Source: Mangifera indica (Eukaryota > Streptophyta > Magnoliopsida > Sapindales > Anacardiaceae). Taken from it: DNA of 64,000 bases. A program made the translations under genes and the position numbers. The stretch lies in the NCBI RefSeq assembly GCF_011075055.1, contig NC_058150.1, positions 12,305,408 through 12,369,407 on the forward strand. The letters run 5' to 3'. The notes beneath the pieces were generated by a model. That model saw only the letters and a program-made list of their open reading frames with translations. It did not search any database and was not told the DNA's origin. Each line of letters begins with the position of its first letter. Position 1 is the first letter of the stretch. Below, in pieces: positions 55,931-64,000 of this stretch.

Positions 55931-58480
55931 TCATCACTATTTTTATACGTATAGCTTGTTTTTAATTACTTTTTACTATTTTATCTTCTTTTTGTTGTAA
56001 TTGTGGTGATATGGCATCAGAAATATGAATGAAGAATTGAAGATATGTTCATGTACTTGTGAATATTTGGGTCATTATCATGTAGCAGGAAAAAGAAAGA
56101 CATCTTAGTCTGAATAGTAGAATGAAAGGTAGAGTGGATTACAAGCATAACAATATTAGGAGTATGAATTTTTTTTTTCTATAGAAAAAATCAATTTTTT
56201 TAAGTTTTTTTTTTCTTTTGAATGAATCAAACTTTACTATTTCTAAAAGTTCAATTAGAAAATTTAAAAGTCTAATCTATTCAATAAAAATCAAAATTAT
56301 ATCTTTAATAGAAAAAATGTGATTGTTTCATACTCTCCCTTTAGATTATATACATGCAATTAAATTTTGAATTCAAAGTTGGATATCTACATGGAATTTT
56401 GGGACGTTGACTTGGAGTCGATGTCTTTTTTATGTTAATTACTTTTGTATTATCTTCTTTTTTCTGGTTGTAAATTGCTTGAGAGTTATCTTATTGTTAT
56501 TGTAATTTTCATGTATTTCTTATTGTTAGATTGATGTATTAGTTTTTACATTATTTCAGGGAGTACATTATTCCACTACCATAATTAATAAATCCGTAGC
56601 TATATGGAAAAATGACACCTTGATTTATGTTAACAGTAGTTTATTTATTTTTATTGTTGTGATCTATGTTGTCACACGATAAAACTCCTCTTTGATTGAA
56701 CTTATAAGAACCAACATTTAGGATATGATTAATTAGTGACAAACTACAAGAATAATAACTGGACATGTAATCTATCCACCAATCATTTAGGAACTCCGTA
56801 TCTAAAAACTCATTTCCCTATTCTCTTATGTGTATATAAGGAAAGCAATTGACTTATATAAAATCAAGATCGTGATATCAATGTCATCATTTTGTTTTTG
56901 TATGATCGAAATAGGAATAAATATTTAAAATCATATTAAATTTATAAATATTAAGATATAATATTTGCATGTAATTATATCACTTTGTCTTATAAACATT
57001 CAATCTAAGAATCAAGGATTGAAAGAGAGACACAATACTTTGTTGTATTTACATTGTCGGAGTACTTTCACAAAAATATATACGTAACTTTAGGTGTAAG
57101 CCTTGAACAGTGTATCAAACCACATTAAAAACTTTTTTGTATTCAATTTATTTAAGTTTTTACTCTCATATTCATAATCAAATTCAATTGTTAATGTAAT
57201 TTATAGCAAAATTATTTAGTTAATTTTAATTGTCATTATCATAGTATTTCTTACATAAGCATTGTATTGTGTACTTTCATTTGTTGATAAAAAAAATCTT
57301 ATTGACAATTTGACATTAGAGGATGGCCTGTTGTTGAAAATACTTGCCCATTGTCAATCTCTCACATACTTGTCTTCCCAAATGCCTGCGAAAGATATAA
57401 TAGAAAAGTTTTGATTGATTGCGTTTTCAATGCAACTGACTTTGACCATATATTATCACTACCCTAGGATCATTTATTCCTACAATTGAAAATCGATTAG
57501 TTTTGACAACTGAAAGATACTAGCCAACATCCTTTACCGTTTGTGCAACCATATATAGCAATTTGTGACTCCACAAATGTTGCCCAACAAATAAATAACG
57601 TTGCCCCAATAGTGCAAACATTGTCAAAAGACCTAATTCCCTCAAAAGGTTATGTCGTAATAGGAATACCAATTTTTCACATAGTTACCATTTGTTTTTT
57701 TTTACGATGAGGACAAAGTGCCTTTAGATAGAAGATTTCGAACTCGCTTTAATTCATATAAAACTCTTATATATTGAGACAAATTTGTCTAATCTTATTT
57801 TAACCGGTATTGAGACAAAACTCTTTTATATAGTTGCATAACCCTTAACATATTGGCTAACTTAAGACACTCTCTAAATAATGGCTATTTTAATTAATAG
57901 TTCTTTTATACATTTATTAGTTTGGCTATAATTCTATCAAATTTTTAGTTTGATTATTTCTTTCAAATAAATAAATTTGATTAATGAGTATTTTCATTTT
58001 TTTAATTTTTGTATTTTATTTAATGTATATTTCTTGCCCACCCTCTTTGAATATGATACAAACAATTTCATTAAACCCACTTATGTAAAATTCTTACATT
58101 GACTCTTTGAATACAATATGGGCCTTGGGACCATACTCTACAACATGGTTTTTAAATCTGGATTGGACTGATTCATCCAACCAATTAAACCATCAATTGA
58201 TTAAATCATGTATAAAATTATGTTTGATTCAATTAATATAAAAAATTATTTTTTTCAAAAACTTATTATGAAAACTTGAATCAAAACCTTATTTATTATA
58301 TTTAAATATGTATATTTAATTATTTTAATGTTAAATAAATTAAATTATATAACATTTTTTTATAATAAATCAATCTGACTACTGATCAATTGATTTAACC
58401 ACTAAATAGGTCAAATCGTTCTTTCACTATATTGATATCTTATCCGATTATAAATGCATTGTTCTACAGCTGCCGCAAGC
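55931..58480. other. Downstream flank of copy G and intergenic DNA
   Basis: Bases 56360-56690 and 56780-56960 duplicate 42225-42560 and 43180-43370. The stretch 57000-58480 is AT-rich with no gene recognised. At 58140-58450 a GGATTGGACTGATTCA / GATTTAACCACTAAATAGG pattern suggests a degenerate dispersed element without clear ends. Confidence 0.5.
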
Positions 58481-58553
58481 CCTTATTATTAAGGCCCGGA
58501 TCAGCCTGTCCCTAGGAACCGGCCCGGATTGAACTGGTCCCCGTTTCATCAGC

Positions 58554-58562
58554 TTTATAAAG
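58554..58562 (+). promoter_or_regulatory. Candidate TATA box of gene F
   Basis: TTTATAAAG within the block CATCAGCTTTATAAAGCTTAT that is also kept upstream of copy D (as CATCAGCTTTAGAAAGCTTAT) and partly of E. It lies 228 bases before the start codon, so a leader of about 200 bases is implied. The conservation is seen; promoter function is inferred. Confidence 0.45.
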
Positions 58563-58789
58563 CTTATGATTGCAGGTAAGAATGGTTAGAAACTAGCGAA
58601 TGAAATATTTAAAAATATATTAATTATACAACTTGCATTAGTCAGCGTGAACTGGGAGAATGTGCTGGTAGTAGGAACAGAGGGTGAGTTTATTTCAAAT
58701 TTTAAATTGCTTTCACAAAAGCCCAACGAAGTAACCCTAATTCCTGTACTTACACTGAAGGGTATCTCTGTTTTTCTTATTCAAAAGCC

Positions 58790-60997
58790 ATGGAAGCAAT
58801 ATCCGTTGGATCTGATCCTCGTCTTTATTTTCAAGTTAAGTATATGTTTTCTCAGTCATTCGTGTTAAATTTATACATCTCTCTGATATATGTGTAATTT
58901 CTGTAGGTGGGAAAGATAAAAATCAGTGAGGGAATGAAATGTTTGCAAGAATTAGTACAATGGTACAAAAGCAACTTCACCCCAGAAAATGCTGCAATCC
59001 TTGATGAATCCATGACCTACCTTCAATCTCTTCAACGACAAGTACAGGTAACCTTTCATACTGTCCGTCATGTTTAAAACTGGTTTTGGTTTTCTGTTCA
59101 AGTACACTTATTTCAAATATTAGCCTCTGGGTCCTTAAGTTGAGCTGAAACTATTCAAACCTGAAGAACAAAATGCCACTAAGTGTTTCTTGGCCAATGT
59201 CTCCTTCCTTGCCGGATTGTCTTAAATGTGTTTCAATGGAGTTGCTTGATTTTATAATTTTTTTATTGGGCATTAAGTCATAGAGTTTATGCATATTAAC
59301 AGGAAATCATTGAAATAAAACAACAAAATGACAAATTTAGAACTACTCTAAACGAAGAGATGGCGCTGGATGCAAATTTGGAGAATTCATCGGGATTTAA
59401 ACGAAAAAGGTGTTCGAAAGATTGGGAAAACTTCATTTTTTTGGACTCAAATGGGGAGGAAAGGGCTCAGTGTAAATATTGTAAGAGTGACATAGTAGTA
59501 TCAAGTCAGAGTGGAACCAAATTTCTCAAATGTCATTTACAAAGATGCCCTAACTTGAGAAATCCAAATGGAGGAGCAAATAAAGCAAACGAGGAAAGTG
59601 TGGTTGATCGAGAATTGAATGGCTTTGATGTGATACGAAAGATTATTAAGTATGGGCTAAACGGGATAAAGAATGGTATAGTTGATGTTTACAAACAAGA
59701 AAAAGATGAACTTTGTGGATATTTGGTAAAAATCCCATCTCGTTTTACTTTAGCTTTTGAGGTGTCTTCCACTAGGGATGGTTCCCTATCATATTTGGCT
59801 ATCAAAGTTGGATTTATTGATGATAGTTGGAAACAGAAGGCTAGGATAATATGTTTAGAAGAAGTTTTTTTAGGTTCATATGAAAAAGTTTTGAAGCGTT
59901 CGCTTGAGAATTTTAACATTGACAAAAAGATATGCTTTGTTTATTGCAGCTATTTCAGCAGTGCTGAAATTAAAATGATCAATGACATTTTTGAACGAGG
60001 TTCGCTTCCAATCATTGGGAACTTTGTGCCAGTTTTTTCTTTACTAGAGCATCTTGAACATCATGTATTATGGGGTGGATGGCCATGCAAAATTTTAGAT
60101 AAAGTGAGAAGTCTTGTGGGCTATGTCAGGTCTTCAACAAACGGTAATAAGTTCCAATCTTCTGTTAAAAAGGCTCTATCCATGGGCAAAAAAATTACAT
60201 CTCAAAATTTTCCTCCTGAACCATATGAGAATGTGTATTTGCTTGAGTGGGTTATTGGATATAAAGAAGCACTTTTTGAACTGGGGCATATAGATACAAA
60301 TTGCAATTCAATAAATTTTACGAAGGAGGATTGGGATAAGACAATCGCATTGCATAGCATTCTGAAAGTGGTAAAAGGTGCTTTTGATAGCTTGTATAAT
60401 TGCAAAATTATCACTGCACTCTTGCATTTCCAAGTGGTCTTTGACATTTATTTTAATCTGCTTCAATGGAAAAACAGTGATGATCATTATGTTCGAGAGA
60501 TAGCATCAGGGTTTGGTGAATTTTGTGATCAGTTGTGGAACAATTGTAAGATTTTAGTGATGAATGTAATTGTTGATCCACGTTTCAAAATGGATGGCAT
60601 AGAACGGTGGTTCAAAGAGAGTTACGGCAATGAGGCAGACACTTACCTTCAGCAAATCATTGAAGTTACTACAAATGTTTATATTGAATATGCAAGGGGC
60701 ATCAACTATGGTGATAGGGCTATCTCAAATGCTTCACCAGAAGTAGAACTCAATAGCTATTTCAAAGATCCTAAAGTTGATTCTGGTGAAGAGTTTGACA
60801 TTTTAACTTGGTGGCATCTCAATGCTTCCACTTATCCCACACTTGCAAGGATTGCACGAGATTTTCTGCCAGTGCCTAAATTTACAGGATTTGGTTATTC
60901 CATGGTGGCAGATGATGAACAGATTTTGATGAATCCAGACTTGGATGGTTATCTAAAACTAGTTATGTTACAAACAAAACTTTGGTTGTCTTACTGA
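58790..60997 (+). CDS. Gene F: intact HLH-like/BED finger/hAT-derived fusion protein (626 aa)
   Basis: Three exons joined in phase 0: 58790-58834, 58907-59047, 59303-60997, with GT..AG borders. Residues 1-15 MEAISVGSDPRLYFQ; 16-62 HLH-like (KIKISEGMKCLQELVQWY ... ILDESMTYLQSLQRQVQ), the copy closest to the bHLH consensus; about 100-145 BED finger with Cys119, Cys122 and His140, but Phe136 where the first zinc His is expected (copy B has His). The remainder is hAT-derived, with VGFIDDSWKQKARII, NVIVDPRFKMDGIERW (compare LDPR.K in hAT) and a C-terminal TWWHLNASTYPTLARIARDF. Catalytic DLWTS, DNAS.N and SE..FS.GGR motifs are missing. It lacks the two extra exons of gene B. The start is fixed by the exon 1 block shared by all copies. 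Expected to be nuclear; target unknown. Confidence 0.85.
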
Positions 60998-61593
60998 ATA
61001 TATGAAATTAAGTTTCTGTAGCCTCTTGAAAGTTGAATCCCCTTACTAATTTGAAACACCTGAAATTTTGCAGTGCATGTGTTTATACAGCTCCATTTAA
61101 AGTTCTTATTGTTTGGTTTCTTATTGCTTACCATGAATATGAAGTCTTTACTAATTTGGAGATTCAGAAACAAGAATCAAAGTGTATCAATTGTAGACAT
61201 GTGCATCTGTTCAATTACTAATTATCAGAAATATTCCTAAATGGTAAGATTCTTAGTACTAATATTGGTAGGGGGCATTTTCAATGGAACGCCCCTCCAT
61301 AAATAGGCGTATGCGGCGATGAGCAGTGAGCAGAAAGTATTCTTTATTGGGAGTTAGATTTAGATTTGATTGGGGTTTGAGTTGGAAAACAATGAGAAAG
61401 GTTAGTGAGCACATTTTGTTTTGGACGTTGAAGATGAGAACGGTGAGTGCATTTTCGTTTTTATGCAAACAAAAGACGGAACAGTAATTTAAACTGATTT
61501 ATATACAAGATTTTACCTGATTCAGGCGACACGTTGAACCTTTTTGTACTTGACTTATTATTCACGAGCTATGTAGTTATTCAACACTTTATG
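60998..61593. other. 3' flank of gene F and possible orphan promoter
   Basis: Bases 61300-61450 carry a TATA-like CCATAAATAGGCG and a GC-richer stretch ending in GAGAACG|GTGAGT, which would make a good splice donor at about 61442. If it is a first exon, what followed has been displaced by the hAT element at 61594. No protein is recognised. Confidence 0.35.
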
Positions 61594-62474
61594 TATACAC
61601 GTTAATTGGGCTAGGCCCGGCCCAAAGCATGAAAGAAAAGCCTGGCATGAGAAGGCTCCATCTGGTACTATAGTATGTCGCGTTAGGCCCATGGGCCTAT
61701 CATGCCGGACTTGGGGTTTTACTATTAAGCCATGGGGTACCTGTTCGGTTTGATACTGTATATAAAAAAATATTTTTTTTTCCTTATCTTTCGCTTCTAC
61801 CAAGGTAGAGGCAGAATTTGCTTCTGCCACTTGGTAGGTAGAACCATTGGCCTCTGCGAAATTTTTTAATTAATTTATTTTTTTTATATAAACTCATTTA
61901 ATTTTTCTTCATTTTCATTTTCATTTATAAATATTTCAATCTTAATTATTTCATTATATTTTCAATCTCATTTTTTCTTATTAACTTTCTTTCGAAAAAT
62001 ATCTGAATTCGTAAATAATAATTCTCTGTGTTTATAATTTTATTTTTATTTTTATTTTATCATTACAAAATATTTGAATTTGTAAATAATAATTCTTTAT
62101 CTTTGAAGAATTTAGAGATTTGGATGTAGAAGATGAGTAGATAAATATTATATGGTAGATATACTTTATTTATATTTTGTAATTTATACAATATGTAAAT
62201 TAATTTATTTGTACTATGTTATCAATTTATAATATTTTTTATTATGTAACTATAATATTCCTCTATCACAAGTGAGAGATTATAAATAAAATATTCGAGG
62301 TACTGTCTTCGGTTTTAATAATTAAAAAATAATGTGTTTAAAAATTTTAATTAAATTTTTTTTAAAAAAATATTGATTAAATAGGTTGGGCCTTATATAT
62401 CACTGGGCTGGCCCAACCCATTAGCCCGATGGACTGAGTTAGAGTCGACCTGACCCGACCTATTGACACCTCTG
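61594..62474. mobile_element. Non-autonomous Ac-like hAT element with 8-bp target duplication
   Basis: Right end ATTGACACCTCTG is the classic Ac-family terminus (CAGAGGTGTCAAT inverted). The left end is decayed (TATACACGTTAATTGGGC). ACTTTATG (61586-61593) and ATTTTATG (62475-62482) agree at seven of eight bases. Both ends carry GGCCCGG/GGGCTGGCCC subterminal repeats. The left 460 bp match the leader of the autonomous-type copy at 54540-54998 in inverted orientation. No transposase, 881 bp. Confidence 0.8.
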
Positions 62475-62482
62475 ATTTTATG

Positions 62483-62975
62483 TGTTTCTATCAAATAAGT
62501 AGGATGCAGTCTAAGCTAGATAGGGATCAAATATTATTTTGACTTGAATATGTTGAATTCAAACTTAAAAAATTTCAACTTATTAATCTTGAGTTTGGCT
62601 TGAAATTGACACCTCACTAATGTTGCCACATCTGGTTTTGCCAACAATTTTTCTTCTTCATAATTTTTCTTTTTCTTCTCTAGCAATTGTTCTTTTTTTT
62701 CCCTTCGGTGTTAGCATTTACTAATTAAACGAACTAAGTTTGATTTTAAACTAGTCATTCAAAATTCAAACCAAGTTTAAGCTAACCTTTTTTCAAACTC
62801 ATTTTGAATCCATTCCTGTGTATGATAGTGATATACTTTCACTGAATATACGTACTTGATATATAAATTAAATATTATTCAATTATATAATGATAAATAA
62901 CTTGTATACATAAATAATCTATGTATCAAATTGTGTATTAAAAAAGGCGTACATATAGTTTTATTGTTTTAGATA
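62483..62975. other. Spacer with TTGA/GAGT-word repeat
   Basis: No gene. Bases 62500-62820 resemble the word-rich repeat seen at 27.6-27.9 and 43.5-44.1 kb. The end is AT-rich. Confidence 0.4.
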
Positions 62976-63715
62976 TGCCAAAAAATTTATTCCCACCCAA
63001 GGTTTAGTGTATATCCAAACTCCCACCTGTGAAGTTTCAAAAACTCAAACACCTATTTATGAACTGTTAAAGTTAATAAAATATGTTAGTTTTAAAGGTA
63101 AAATCATCATTTAACTAGTGATACTAAAAAAATAAAACTTTATTTTATTTTCCCCCTAAACTCGAAAAAGCAACAATTTTTCTCCTTGATTAAACTTTGA
63201 AAAATTGCATTTTCCTTTTACGGTATCCATTTTTCGGCAAACCCTTTTCCTCTCTGACAACCAACACCTCCCCTTCTTCTAGACTCGTCTTTGTCAACAA
63301 AGATGATTGAAAATCATCTTCGTTGATTTGATAAACGATTCTCATATTCATTTTTTTGTCTAGACGAAGACTAGTCTTCTCTTGCGGAGATGAGACTAGA
63401 AGAAGGGAGAGAGAGGGTCGAAGGGTGCTAGCTGCCAAAAAGAGAGAGAATTTGCTGAAAAATGGAAACCCTAGGGGGAAATGCAACTTTTCAAAGTTTA
63501 ATTCTTGAAAAAAACTGTTAATTTTTAGGTTTTGGGGGGGAAATGAGATAAAATTTTATTTTTTTATTATCACATGTTAAATGATGATTTTACCTTTAAA
63601 AATAACAATTTTTTTTAATTTTAACAGCCTATAAGAGGTTGTTTGAGTTTTTGAAACTTCACAAATGAGAGTTTAGATATACATTAAACCTTAGGTGGGA
63701 ATAAGTCTTTTGGCC
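62976..63715. mobile_element. MULE-type MITE, copy 5, with near-perfect 9-bp target duplication
   Basis: Inverted ends TGCCAAAAAATTTATTCCCA and, on the right, the complement of GGCCAAAAGACTTATTCCCA. Flanks TTTTAGATA (62967-62975) and TTTTAGATC (63716-63724), eight of nine equal. The centre (63270-63400) holds the TCGTC / TCTAGACGA words typical of the family. 740 bp. Confidence 0.85.
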
Positions 63716-63786
63716 TTTTAGATCATCTGATTTATGATTTATGGGAGAAGCTTTGATAAACTCTTTTTAAACTTATTTAAAAATAT

Positions 63787-64000
63787 GGCCAAAAGACTTA
63801 CTCCCACCCAAAGTATCATCTTTTTCTAAATTCCCACCTTTTTAATTTTAAAAATCTTATTTATCCACCTATAGGTGGTTAAAATTATCGGAACCCTAAT
63901 CATTTAAAATTTTATTTCTTTTTTCCCTTCTAAAAACTAACTATTTTTCCCTAAGCCAAATTTTAAAAAATGACATCCCCCCCCAGGGTTTAGTTTTCAA
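63787..64000. mobile_element. MULE-type MITE, copy 6, cut by the window end
   Basis: Starts GGCCAAAAGACTTACTCCCA only 71 bases after copy 5 and in the same orientation. Its interior is closest to copy 2 (16221): GGTTAAAATTATCGGAACC, CTAAAAACTAAC, GGTTTAGTTTTCAA. The right end lies outside the window. Confidence 0.8.

Overview
The window is AT-rich plant nuclear DNA, almost certainly from a eudicot. Evidence for this includes plant-type LTR retrotransposons with initiator-Met tRNA primer sites, an L1-type LINE, Ac-like hAT elements, MITEs, introns with GT..AG borders, and gene fragments resembling plant SHMT and ARF. I cannot name the species.

The central content is a tandem family of one unusual gene, present at eight places on the + strand. 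These are A 1533-2531 (pseudogene), B 18634-21353 (intact), H 22400-22780 (fragment), C 39543-40710 (pseudogene), D 41337-41905 (pseudogene), E 45913-48489 (pseudogene), G 55127-55930 (pseudogene) and F 58790-60997 (intact). The intact copies splice a 15-residue leader exon and a 47-residue exon, which looks like the helix-loop-helix half of a plant bHLH factor, onto a long exon. The long exon encodes a BED zinc finger and a degenerate hAT transposase body ending in an hATC-like region. The bHLH basic region and the hAT catalytic landmarks are not preserved, so I read B and F as host genes made from a bHLH fragment plus a domesticated transposase. A small four-helix membrane-protein gene (49575-50081) travels with the cluster, because relics of its 3' half lie behind copies D and E.

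The rest is transposable elements in layers. At 10540-15830 is a dead Ty3/gypsy chromovirus with 452-bp LTRs. At 28563-36100 is a dead, minus-strand Ty1/copia element inserted into an L1-type LINE remnant (36101-36850 and 28130-28562). At 50560-54998 is a minus-strand Ac-like hAT element whose BED-finger region is split by a 2.26-kb putative solo LTR. At least six copies of a MULE-type MITE family are scattered through the window, two of them with recognisable 9-bp target duplications. hAT MITEs with near-perfect 8-bp duplications lie at 43512-44074 and 61594-62474, and a large fold-back repeat lies at 6840-7687.

At 24.0-26.4 kb on the minus strand, an ARF-like exon with its splice sites and an SHMT-like piece sit in the same orientation behind a GC-richer leader. 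This suggests captured gene fragments.

Only three protein genes look intact: B, F and the membrane protein. All percentages are hand counts, and family identifications are by recall of conserved motifs, not by database search.
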